The position numbers and the translations under genes were made by a program. Below are positions 49,216 through 60,700 of a stretch of DNA of 64,000 nt, piece by piece. Numbering within the stretch: position 1 is the first letter of the stretch; every line of letters starts with the position of its first letter. Source of the stretch: Epiperipatus broadwayi. Its lineage: Eukaryota > Onychophora > Udeonychophora > Euonychophora > Peripatidae. The stretch covers positions 64,001 to 128,000 of the forward strand of contig JAQFVV010013387.1 in the NCBI GenBank assembly GCA_028023455.1. Direction: 5' to 3'. The notes beneath the pieces were generated by a model. It had not been told where the DNA came from and ran no database searches. It saw only the letters and a program-made list of their open reading frames with translations.

Positions 49216-52200
49216 AATGAAAATTAAAACATTTTAATATTATATAAATGCTGTAAGTGTAACCCGTCATTTTTGTATTACGGTTTATTAATGGTGGAAT
49301 TACTTACTAGCCAGTCTAAAAGGCCGTCAGTTTTGAAATATCTTATTTTAACCAGTTGCTTTAACAAATGTAATGCTCAATCAAATTAAGCCACTAAATT
49401 TAAATTTATACCTGTTATTTTGATATAGGAATTTGACAATATTATTGAAAACTATTAATGGCAGAATTACTTCTTTTGCATAAAATATTCTTTGTAATGC
49501 GAAGGAACGTCATATTTTCTTTAATTGTTTGTAAATTTAACATGGGACGCCTTACAAACAAACACATTGACCAAGAGAGAAAATAGGGATTTTATATATA
49601 GATCTCTTATTTCTATTAATTTGCCTAGATTTTTACTATATCCCCATCCTATGTTTATGATTTTATCTATATATTTATTAATGCATTATAAATTTTAGGG
49701 AGAGCTATTATTATTTATTTATAACAGAAATAATATTATTTAAATTACATGATTTATAATTAAAAAATATATTTTCAACATTCTTAGGAGTTATTACGTA
49801 CATAATTTGTATATAATTCAAAAAACTTTTCTTTTATAAAGTAGCTATATTTTTATCTATTATATTTATCATTTTTATACTTAAAATTTTTAATAATTGC
49901 CATCTTTTGTATCCAAACTTGCTGTGAATCTAGAAAAATTATTTTTCTTAATTTATCCTATTTAATGAATTGTTTTAATATAATTTTGTTAACATTATCT
50001 ATATATCAGGAATCAGGAACCAGTGGCTCTTTAATAAAAAAAAAAAGAGTGGGCTCTTATTTTGGCTAAAAATATATATTGTAACTTAATGGTTCAGGCT
50101 AGTCTTTTTTAAAACTATATAACCATAATATAATATGAGAAGGCTAGATCTTATTATGCTACTGCTATGAGACAAAAGTATTCGTCCAAGAGTTCTAATA
50201 CTCTACAAATTAATCTTATACAGCAGAGTTACATAAAATTACTATAAAAGATTGTTAATAATATAAATATTTTTTAATCAAATCAGATTTCTTAACAAAA
50301 ATAAATATTTCTTAACAAATCAGATCTCAGAGTTCTTATTATCAAACTCTTACATAAATAAATATAATATTTTTCTTTCTTTCAAGTTCTTATCTAAACC
50401 ATGAATGTAATCCTAGTAAACAATAATAATAAGATATGATCCATCTTTGGATAATATTCTAATATAATAAATAAATCTTAATTCAAAATAAAATAATCTT
50501 ATCCATGGATGTTATTTTAACATCAACAATCTTCTACTCTTATACTATAATAATAAAATATATATGTGATTTTTGGATTTCTAAGAATGCAGATGACGAT
50601 ACAGATACAAATTCAGAATAAATTAATTAATATTTTATTAACACTAATAAATATGACAAGAATAATCATAAAACATTTTAATAAAATCAAAAATTATAAT
50701 TATCACAATTCAAGTCAAATTAAATTACAAAAAAAAAAATACATGATTTTGCTATAAATACAGAAATCTTTCACTTTTGTTATTAATCCAGCTTTCATTC
50801 TAAATGTTTCAGTATTAATATATTTAATAATATTAAGTAAATGAATCTTATCAACATTCTAATAAAGTTGAATTTGGAAGATGTATAATTTCATAGCCAT
50901 ACCAAAAAAAAAAAATTTTATCTAGGTTTGTAAATACATCAAATATACAAATTAGGCACATCAACAATATCAACACATTTGAACTATTCTGTTTTCATCA
51001 AGGGCAAAAAATAAAGACATGGTTGGCACCACATATGACTTTAAAAAAGAAATGCATTATGATGGAATAGACTCAAGAATAAATAAACACTTATCCAAAA
51101 GTGCAATAAAAAATTAGAACTTTGTCTCTAATCTTAACAAATTTACGGAGAATAAACGATAACACAAGATTGCATAAAATATGTCCTTTGCTGTCATCTA
51201 AGACAGACTGTAACTCATAAGCATAATAAGGATAATATAAGAAAACAGAGTTAATACTTTTATCTCATACAGCAATAATGAATGTGATGTGAAAAACTGA
51301 TAAAATATAATAATTGTAACAAAATATCACTAGGCATATAAATTATGGCTTTGCAATTTAATAGAAAAAATATACATCTATTCCATTAATTCTTCCATTC
51401 ATTTATACACACACTAAATAATTCTATACAGGATGCATATGTTACCTTCTAATTATATTTCAAAACAGTAATATTCTGAGAATTCACATGGTAAATATAG
51501 CAGAAGCCATACATAAATAATAAAATGCAATATCATAAATATAATACATATATGAATAAAACTTAAAATATAAATATTGATAATCTTTTTACCATTTCAT
51601 AGTTCATAAGTCCTTAAATCTTTTACTTCAATAGCGTTTTCTAGCACAACACTTCCAATAATGGGTCCTTGGATATATTGAAGATTTATTAAAGTATCTG
51701 GACAATATGAATTTTAAATATTGTCACCTATACAATTAAAATCCAAGGAATATAGATTAATTAAGTACTAATGATGAACAAAATAATAAGCATCATATTT
51801 ATTTTAAATAGCACTTAAAAAATAATATTATTTCCTGTTGAAAAACAATTCATAGCTTCACATGATGACACATTAATAAAGAACATAATATATCTTGCAT
51901 TAAAGTAATATAAAGTTGTATTCAGCAATAATTTTTACCAGGAGTACAGCAATTCTTTTTAGAACAATCCACATTATAAAATAATGAGCAGATTATAGAA
52001 AGCACAGAATATGAAATATTTTATATTTCATTAGCAATAAAATATTCAAAGTAATATAGTACATTTAGGCATGGATATTTATTTCTATTTTTCCACCAAG
52101 GTAAAACACCTTTTTATAATATTAATATTTTATTTGAAGCCAAAATGCATAAAAATGAAATTGTCCATTCACAAAATATTTATGAATAAGTTACAGTTCA

Positions 52201-53665
52201 TAAAATATTTATTTTTCAATTTTAACAACATTCAAATAAACATTTCATCCATTTTAAAATACAGCTCAATAATAATTTTATAAATGTCATTTGAAATACA
52301 AAAAAATAATACCAATAGCAACATAAGTTTCCTTTTAGGACAAGGCAAAGGCATTCATACAGTCATAATTATTTCTCCAAAGCTGTTTTATCATTTACAA
52401 ATCCTGCAATTTTACCAAAAAGTTCTAATTTGATGGAATGTCAAATTAAGTTAAAACAGAACATTTTGTAAATAACAATAAAACTCAACATTTGCAAAAA
52501 AATATATAGCATCTATAATTCATTGTCGAATAAAACAAATTTAATTGAAGTTATATGAAGTTCTGGTATTAATCATTTTAAAATTTTCACTTCCAGATAA
52601 ATTTAGCATGATTAAACAAGTAATTAAAAATTAATAGTTCTAGCAATACAATTATACATTTACAATAAATTGAAAGTATGCTAGCCTTTCACATGCGCAA
52701 TTATAACTGAGATAGCCATTTAGTAAAAAATTTCCTGTTGTCACATAGCATTGTAACAACATATTGTTTTCTTCCATGTTTATGCATTGTTGGAGTTTTC
52801 TGAATGATGTATAAGTGTGACAAGATTCTTTAAAGTAATGGACAGGTCCAAGCAAGTAATTTCTCTAGCCTATTATGGCTTGAACTTAGCAAAATAAATA
52901 ATTATAAAAAATTATGCAATGTTGAAAAAAAATGATGAAGTGTGCTGATACATGTGGTCAGAGCTTAAATATGATATGTCAGATGATTGATAATTAATTA
53001 ATGATTGACAATGAGAGTGTAAATTACTATTTAATTTGTGACCTCATTCCACTGATAAGTCAAATGATTCAAAAAATAATTTTTGTTAATTACACTGTCT
53101 AAAAATTTTAGACAAAACAATAAATTAATATTATATTATCTTTACAAATAATTATTATTTAGAAATAAAATTATAACAATAAATAATACATTTTTTAAAA
53201 TATATATTTTTTAATATTCTCAGAAAATTAACTTTATAAAATATTTTTGTTTAAAAAAAGATATTTTTATAAATAAAACTTTACAATAAAGATGATTTTA
53301 AATGTGTACATTTTCCAGACAAGGAAGTTAAAATATAATCATTTTCTTTTCAAAATTTTAACTTTTTAAGGGAAATAGATTATATGCAGACATACACTAA
53401 AGATATTTAAAAGATTTAGAAATAACTGCTTTAAAGTTATTAGCTCATTGTTACATTAATATAATATTAGAATATTATTAAACTAGCATTTAGAAATATA
53501 TTTAGTTGTATTCGGCATTGATGCTAATCAAAAACATATACATATAACGATTCCGGGCCTGACCTAAATGATTGATTTGATCTAAAAAGATCTGATTTCT
53601 TAGATTTGTAAAAAATATTCTACTAACTAATACTATTATATGATGTTAGTTTTTTTCATTTTTGT
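49216..53665. other. Long AT-rich spacer
   Basis: No gene, RNA or mobile element recognised on either strand. Two loose copies of a ctattaatggcagaattact-type phrase lie near 49286 and 49453. Frames here (50566, 52071, 52652) have only AT-driven composition. Confidence 0.45.
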
Positions 53666-54176
53666 AAATGTTTATTGATCTTATCTTGTTTTTGAGTTTG
53701 TGTGTCTTTAAAGTTACGGTGTTTTTCTAATTTTTTTTTTTTTGACTTTACGTGTGTCTTTTTAAAGTTACGGTCTTTTTTTTTTTTTGCAAGAGTAAAT
53801 CAATACTTTTATTCAAAAGCAAGATGTAATAAGTAAATGTTTATTAATCTTATCTTGTTTTTGAGTTTGTGTGTGTGTGTCTTTAAAGTTACTGGGCTTT
53901 TTCGAATTTTTTTTTTTTTTTGGACTTTAGGTGTGTCTTTTTAAAGTTACGGTATTTTTTTTGCAAGAGTAAATCAATAATTTGATTCAAAAGCAAGACG
54001 TAATAAGTCAATGTTTATTAATCTTAGATTGTTTTTGAGTTTGTGTGTGTCTTTAAAGTTACGAGGCTTTTTCTCATTTTTTTTTTTGGACTTTATGTTT
54101 GTCTTTTTTTTTTAAAGTTACGGTATTTTTGATCAAGAGTCAATCAATCATTTTATTAAATAAGCAAGACGTAATT
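53666..54176. repeat. Tandem array, three units of about 170 bp
   Basis: Units start at 53666, 53835 and 54009 with aatgtttattaatctta or close to it. Each runs through ttgtttttgagtttgtgtgt, two tttaaagttacgg boxes separated by a poly-T stretch, and ends with gcaagacgtaat. Poly-T lengths differ among units. Noncoding. Confidence 0.9.
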
Positions 54177-54214
54177 CTAAATCTATCAAAAGTAACGTAA
54201 TTTATATACTACAA

Positions 54215-54760
54215 TTTAGAATTGATATCCGACTACTATTAGTAAGGACCGTCATTAAAAGACTCGATTGAAAAATGATACCCGACTAATTTCCGTTTTC
54301 TTTTTTTTTTTGGATGGGGGACGGACAGTAATAAATCAGAAAGTGGGTTATTTTTGTTAACTCTGTCTATATAAAAAGGGTACCGTTATTGAAATACTAA
54401 ATTTAAAAATGATAGCCAACTAATTTGCGTTTCTTTTGACAGTAATTAATCAGAAAGTGGGTTTCTTTTTTTTTTTTTTTTTTTTGGTAAATCTTGTGTA
54501 TATATAAAAACAAACAAACCGTAATTCAAAGACTCCATTGAAAAAAATCAAACCCCGTTGAATTTGCTTTTTTTTTTTTAAAGACAGTAATTAATCAGGA
54601 ACTGGGTTGTTTTTGTTAGTGTGTAGATATAAAAACTAATCTTATTTTGAAATAATAAATGTAACAAAACAAAAAAAATAATACCCGACTAATTTTATTT
54701 TTCGGACAAGTAATTCCTAATAATTAGACAGTGGGTTGTTTTTGTTTGTGCGTATATATA
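54215..54760. repeat. Tandem array, four diverged units of 114-145 bp
   Basis: Units are marked by gacagtaattaatcagaaag at 54324, 54438, 54583 and in mutated form at 54704, each followed by gtgggttgtttttgtta, a tatataaaa run, and a tgatacccgactaatttgcg-type end. A partial unit precedes at 54215-54323. It lies directly after the 170-bp array but is unrelated in sequence except for the T runs. Confidence 0.88.
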
Positions 54761-55330
54761 TAGCGAAAGTAACTGGTCACGGACGAATTCTCGCGAAAAC
54801 GGTACTTTTCACGTGATCCTTTTTTTTTTCCCTTTCGCACCCTTAAAAGCAATTTTTGAGGGTTACCCCTTCGTAATGGAATCTTCAGGACATTATTACT
54901 AAACTTACAACAGTAAAGTAAGTTACAACACATTAAAAAAAATAGACATCTTATCAAATTTTAAAAAACTACGACCGCTTCAAAGACACACACTCACACG
55001 AAACTACAGAGAAAATAGATATTCTACTATTACGAGAAAATGATGAACAAAATCGACTACTACAGCAGCCGATCAAGGCATTTCTTTCTCTTTGCTTTTA
55101 GCATAGAAAAAAAGCCACAACCGGCAGCCGTCGGGAACTCTTTCTGTGTTTTATCATAGAAAGAAGTCTCTTTGTGTTGACCTCTGTCGCCGCCGCCTCC
55201 TCCGTCCAACATAACGTGAGGACTTTTCTGCATTTATAATGTAGAAAAATTCCTCTTTTGTTGGGTGAAGGCCGGTGAAACGGTATATTTCTAGGAATTT
55301 ACCTAGAAGTAGCAACATCTGAAGGCGAAC
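54761..55330. promoter_or_regulatory. GC-richer CpG-containing islet, possible promoter
   Basis: After the arrays, composition changes sharply, with many CpG (ctcgcgaaaacgg, tcgccgccgcctcctccgtc) and a cacgtga E-box at about 54811. This is unlike anything for several kb around and fits a 5' region of a gene. On the - strand a 50-codon frame (55212-55060) starts ATG with five glycines and has a purine at -3. It has no known match. Alternatively the islet is part of an unknown mobile element. Confidence 0.3.
55085..55308. repeat. Cluster of four small hairpins
   Basis: Three hairpins share the plan TTTCT...AGAAA: 55085-55109 (inner TGC/GCA), 55140-55163 (CTTTCT/AGAAAG, inner TG/CA) and 55224-55248 (TTTTCT/AGAAAA, inner CATT/AATG). 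In the last two, the same G opposite T interrupts the stem. A fourth, ttctagg/cctagaa with a six-base loop, is at 55289-55308. Changes on one arm tend to be matched on the other, which suggests either diverged tandem units or conserved structure. Confidence 0.6.
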
Positions 55331-56204
55331 ACCAAGGATGAGAAAACAACCATATATTTTTTAAATGAGTTGTAATAAATTAATTATTAATAAAAATCTA
55401 TAAAGCATTGTTAAAACTTTTCTAAGTGTATGACAGCTTCAATAATTACATTAAGAGTATACTTAAATCTTTCAGCTATATGTTAAGAATAAGTTTACAT
55501 TATAAATAATACTTTTATGGTTGTATAACACCTACAACTACTTAAATTCATTTATTTAAATTTATCATAAATACTAGTATTTTATAATATTAGTTATAAA
55601 TCAACAAAATAGCTTATAAAAATAATTCATTACCTTTAACAGAGTAATAGAATTTAACAGAAAATGAACTATACAATTTTTTCCAAGATATTAGCAAAAA
55701 TGCCTAACATAAAGTTATATAGGCAGAATGTAAGTTACAATTGATAGATATAAATTTCATTAAAAATTTAATATATAAAATAATTTTTTATTTATGTACA
55801 CTAATATATAATTTGTAAACTAATTTGCTTAATATAAATGAATATAAATTATTGTGATGATTGTGAGTGGTTTAAATTTAAAATAGCATACAACACATTG
55901 TTTTCTTCAATGAATTATGTGAAAAGTAAACATAGAGCAGATTAACTGATTCAAGTCTGAAGCAATTTATTATTATTAAAATGCATAAAATATACTCCAA
56001 ATTTGAACAAGTTGGCTGAAAACATAATAGTTCAAAAGTCACATAAGTAAATTTAAATATTAACATTGTATCTTCATATTTATATAACTGATTTTTTTCA
56101 CTGATAAATTTTAAAATGCAAATTTAAAGTTATTAAATTTATAAATAATGAATTAAATTGATTTCAAATTATGGCTCACTAAATTTTAATTTTTCTATTT
56201 TTGT
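55331..56204. other. AT-rich spacer
   Basis: No gene recognised. The nuclease domain expected downstream of the PLE reverse transcriptase at 56205-57100 is not found here. Confidence 0.4.
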
Positions 56205-57100
56205 CAAACCAGCCCTCTGACTCAAAAAATGTTCCCAATCCCTATTCTATAACTAAATATGTTAACAACAAATTCAATTTTTGTAAATTTAATAGTATAT
56301 ATATTATTATTAAATGCATTATAAATATTATTTATAGCTCATTTGTTAACAATTATTAAGGTATCATCAACATATTTAGAATAATGTATTATTTCTTGAT
56401 TTATTATTCTTTTTTAATTATTTTAATTTCTAATTCATTTATAAATATTGATGGCTTTAACCCACTAATTGCACAACCCATTATCTATATTCAGATATTC
56501 ATTATTGTATTTAAAATATAAATTATGATGTATTGATGTTAAGCCTTCTATAAAATATTTTATATTTATATCATTTATCTATATATACTTTTTGTATTAA
56601 TATCTCTATACATTTAATTCTTGGAATATTTGGATATATTTTCTCAATATCCATTATAAAAATACTTTGGTTTCTATTTAGTTTTATATTATTGAATTTA
56701 TTTATGAGAGCATCTGTATTTTTAACCAAAATTCCCATAACCACTAATGACTTTACATCTACTTCTTTAAATATTTCAAAATTTCTAAAGTATGAAATTA
56801 CTAAAATTAAATAATAATCTCAATGGATTATTATCCTTATGAGCTTTTATCTAAGAAAAAATATATGGGTTTTCATAAGAATTCAATAATTTATATTGAT
56901 TTATATCTATAATTTTGTGTTTTTCCATTTTACGTCATAATTTATGTATTTGATTTTTATAATATTGCTGGGATTTTTTGATAATTTATTCTATCCTTTT
57001 TTTTAACTTCATATTCTATTCTTTTTATAAAATCCTTAGAATATAAAAAAAAAAAAAACATTTATTTCCATCCAAAAGCTTATTAATATATTAATAAGAG
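56205..57100 (-). pseudogene. Penelope-like element reverse transcriptase remnant
   Basis: Read on the - strand with stops and frame changes, the motifs come in the family's order: KAHKDNNPLR (about 56880-56820, usual KIHK...PLRPI), FIMDIEKIYPNIP (about 56660-56620, block A), MGCAISGLKPSIFINELE (56481 downward, usual MGSPLSP..A.I.M..LE), KYVDDTLI (56377-56352, catalytic block C, YVDD intact) and TIKFTKIEF (about 56290). PLE reverse transcriptases copy RNA at nicked DNA. No long frame remains, so the piece is old. A GIY-YIG domain is missing downstream; a similar one lies at 43.2-43.6 kb, but nothing links the two. Confidence 0.75.
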
Positions 57101-57479
57101 CCAAAATAGGCTTTATACATATCCTATACCTGCTTTCTCTCTTTAGTGAATAGGTATCTTCATTATTTATTTCTGTTTATTCTATAAACTGTGAAATTCA
57201 TTAATTAGATTCATTTATACTTTAAACTCTCTTTGATATATAATCATTTCTCTCCCTATTCCAGAAAACTATTATCTTACATAATCTTTTAAAAATCTTT
57301 GATGTTTCTTAAAAGGACTTTAATCTGGGTAAATGATTTCATTTGCTTCCACTGCTTCATCTATTATATTTAGAGATTGATTTAACATTGACCACCCCAT
57401 TATTTCTTCTTTTTTCTCACTTCACTTACATAGTTCTCGATTGAAAATTATCTGTGATTTTAATATTCTTAAAATTATC

Positions 57480-58080
57480 ACGTAGTCTAGGGCAACAGTA
57501 ATTGGCATAATTCTTCAATCATGTTTAATTTTCTTTCTGACCTTTCATAATTTATCCAAGTAAAATGCTAATATAGTTGCTTCAATCAATTTTTTCCACA
57601 ATACACTTTGACCCAAATTTTCTCATCTGCTTGAAACTCTTTATTCAAAATGTTCCTTATTTGGAAGAATCATTCTTAGTATATTTCTAAACTTCCAAAA
57701 ATAATTTGAGAGGGTTGTCATTGGGATTGAATGCTGTAATAATATAGTAAACACAGCTTCTTAAATATCAGTTAGATTAGTTTCACTTAAAGTTATTTTT
57801 AAAATACCTTTTGCATTTTCCGCTAAACCATTAAATTTAAAGCTCTTTTTAATATACCTTTTGCATTTTCCATTAAATTATTGAACTCTGAATAAAAAGA
57901 TACCAGTTTATCCCCCATTCTCTTAAATTATTAAATGAAATTAATGGAAGTAAATCTAAATTATTGCTACCCACAATAATCCCTGGAAAACCATTGTATG
58001 AAAAGTTTTAATTTCTCTACTGTTTCTTTTATGCCTACATTTTTTATTTGATATTCTATCCACTTGAGTAAGCTACTACC
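57480..58080 (-). pseudogene. Ty3/gypsy integrase remnant
   Basis: Read on the - strand with frameshifts. KWIEYQIKN (about 58065) and KETVEKLKLF come first, then a FTSINF-type block, KFNGLAENAKGILK (57840-57800, usual P.SNG.AE..V...K, with the catalytic glutamate), FRNILRMILP (usual GR..RT..D...P) and EKIWVKVY, the start of the C-terminal subdomain. A 50-bp tandem duplication around ccttttgcattttcc (57807 and 57858) repeats part of the NGLAENA region. The catalytic DNG block is damaged. Confidence 0.72.
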
Positions 58081-58110
58081 CTTACTATATATATATATAT
58101 ATATATAGTA
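58081..58110. repeat. TA microsatellite
   Basis: A run of about 12 TA units inside the decayed gypsy pol, flanked by actatata and tatagtaa so that it can also fold as a palindrome. Confidence 0.9.
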
Positions 58111-58464
58111 AAAAGATTGCTTGAATGATAAACATCTGCTGCTTTGGGTTAGCTGTCTTTGGTCATGTTATATTGTTTTCTCTAGCAGTTTAACCATAGA
58201 TTGTCACAGTTTATAATTTTTAATAAAAATTTACAATTTCCAAATTAATATTAAACTTCCAGAGAATTTCTTACCATCACTTTGATTCTTACTATTCCTG
58301 AATGAATGAATGTGGTGAAATCAATACCTTTTCACATTCAATTGTCAGTATTACAACTCAATAATTCAATATACATTTGCATTCCATATGATATCGTTTG
58401 CTGTTAAACACATTTGACCAGAAATTATCAAGACAATATATTTAGTTATTGATTTTCTGTATTC

Positions 58465-58640
58465 CACTTTGTTGGGAAGTCAAGACAATGTATCTGCCTT
58501 AATTTGTTTTCTTCTATGTAAGAATTTGTTTTCCTTTATATATTTCAATTCATAATCATATGTTGATATAACAATTAGCCAGCAAACATGAGCTAACATG
58601 ACTAGGAATAGGTTTTGAGTTAATTTCACTACCAAAATGT
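58465..58640 (-). pseudogene. Ty3/gypsy RNase H C-terminal end
   Basis: On the - strand, STYDYELKYIKEN is followed by KADTLS, a stop and LP. Gypsy pol proteins have LS.YDYEI.Y..G..N.ADALSRLP at the end of RNase H, just before the integrase, and the integrase remnant lies 400 bp further on in the same direction. The order fits one element. Confidence 0.65.
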
Positions 58641-60139
58641 TTCAGCTGTATAGGTATTTATGAAACTTTTTATTCCAAACATCCTTTATCTAGCTAAATA
58701 AAAAAAAATTTGGAACAAGATAGCATTCTGAATATATAAGCTATCAGTTTTTTTGCTATTCATATTGTAACAGATGCGTAAAATATCATACGTATTACAT
58801 AAAAAAAAATTTAAAAGGTTATGTTAAAATAAGGTATATACATATTTTAATAAAAAGGGCAATCAATTAAGTAGTCAGTGCAATAGCAAGAAGAAAATGG
58901 AGAGATTTTAAAATAAAAAACAGAAGAGACTGGCTTAGAATTTGAAAAAGGAGAATAAAATTCCTGAATTGATTTATTAAAATAAATGATTTAAACAAAA
59001 GAAAAATAGAATAAAGAAATAATATAATGATAATTTTAATAGTTTAAATTAGATTTTCTATTTCAAAGAAATTGCTTATCTTTTTCTTTTTAAAAATTAG
59101 ATTCAAAAATGTTATCTTAAAATTGTTTTCAATAATCTAATGTATTCATTTGAAAAGGGAAATGGAATATAATTATTTAATTAAATATAAAATAATCTTT
59201 ATCTAGTCAGAATGTAAAAATAATTTTGTAAATTATGGTATCAAAAAAAAAAAGATTATGTTATTTTGCTGTAATCTGTAATTTAAAAAAAAAAAGATTG
59301 AAATTGATTAGTGATGTGGGTAAACTCAGATAATGGTTTGTTAAGGTATACATACTAATAAATTTTTATTAGTTGACTGATTAGAATTATTATTCAAGTT
59401 ATAAAAAAAAATTATTCATCATAATTTTGAAGTTATTCAGATTATTCAAACTGCTGTAATTTTGCTGTCATATTTTGTGGACTTCTAGAGATATATAGAA
59501 ATCTCTGTGGATGCTCTAATACTACGAGGTGTTCGTTTGATTTTTCACCATGCAATTCCTATATATTAGATAACCTGAGATGTGATCAAAATCTTTGACC
59601 TGCCATTGCGGAGACATCTGTCCATCATTCATCCAAGACTATCGCTGAACAATAAAACGAAGATAGATGCTATCCCAGAAAGAAGCTACAAATAGCTAAG
59701 GAAACCAATTCAAAAAACTATTCATAAACTCTAGAAGATAGGGGCAATCACTCCAGAAAATCTATAGCCAAAACCTACATCAATGTAAGAAAACAAATCA
59801 CTGTCTAGACTTAAACTGAAATACAATGGGTAAGATTTATATTTTCTTTATAAACTTTCTTAAAATTACAAATGCATAAACTCTTACATCCTAATTTCAA
59901 TTGCAATTAACTATGTTAAAATAATTTTGTAATTAGTTCAATTTTATTTTATTCTAGTTGTTATAATTTGATTTGTAAATGTTTTAATTATTAATTTGGC
60001 CTGAATTCTCTTCTCTCCATATATCACTATATAAAATTTAGTTAAGATAAAATTTGTCAATTATATTGTTTTGTGTTTTAAATATGCATTATCTGATGAC
60101 TTAAATTAGAGGAATTTTCTGGTTTATGTAGCTGTAGAA
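58641..60139. other. Interrupting segment within the gypsy remnant
   Basis: About 1.5 kb separate the two halves of the RNase H domain, which should be nearly contiguous. This stretch is mainly AT-rich noncoding DNA, with a GC-richer 300-bp patch at 59500-59830 that gives degenerate open stretches on + which I could not assign. It is presumably a secondary insertion, but I saw no clear ends. Confidence 0.4.
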
Positions 60140-60700
60140 TCAAGTGCTAGGAGCGTTTAAGATCTCTTAAGAATTTTCCAGTTAATTCTCTGGATGATGC
60201 TCAGGGTTTTATCCCCAGTATAAGTAAAAAGTATTCACAGAAAAGGTATTTTGCTTCTAGCAGTTATAGAACAGATGAAACAATCTTGAAATGTGCTTTT
60301 TATCTGTGTATTTATAGACAATCTTGGTCTGACCATTAGTATAATTAATATGTAAAATATTGACCCTATTTTTCCCTCTGCTTGTGTAAAAGATTCAGAT
60401 ATAAATTTATTCCAAATAAATAAAAATGATGTTTCATTATAATATAATAGCTCAGCACAACTCCTATATCATATTCAGAAGAATCAATGATAAATATTAT
60501 TATAATAATCTGTTACAATGAATGAAAAACTTATTTGAATTAACAGACTTAATTTGAATAAAAACTTTCTCTTGGCTTTAAGTTAAAATCCATTCCTGAT
60601 TTATCACATAATAAATGGTTAATAATACTTTACAATAGTAAAAGGTCTAATTAGTTAACATCCTTTCAAAAAGCAGGTAACACGATTTTTATTGCCCTTG
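60140..60700 (-). pseudogene. Ty3/gypsy RNase H N-terminal part
   Basis: On the - strand, the reading gives EKVFIQIKSVNSNKFFIH (about 60590-60535), where the family has AF..IK..L.S...L.HY. It is followed by IIDSSEYDIGVVLS (60493-60451), the usual TDAS..GIGAVLSQ with the first RNase H aspartate, then SESFTQAEGKIGS (about 60400-60360), usual SR.LT.AE.NY. The polymerase domain proper is not readable upstream to 61150. Confidence 0.68.

Noticed and set aside
59530-59830. Possible gypsy-like RT reading on + (ERSYK, KPIQKTIHKL, KIGAITP)
   Set aside because: It is on the strand opposite the gypsy remnant, has stops, and the motif fit is too loose.
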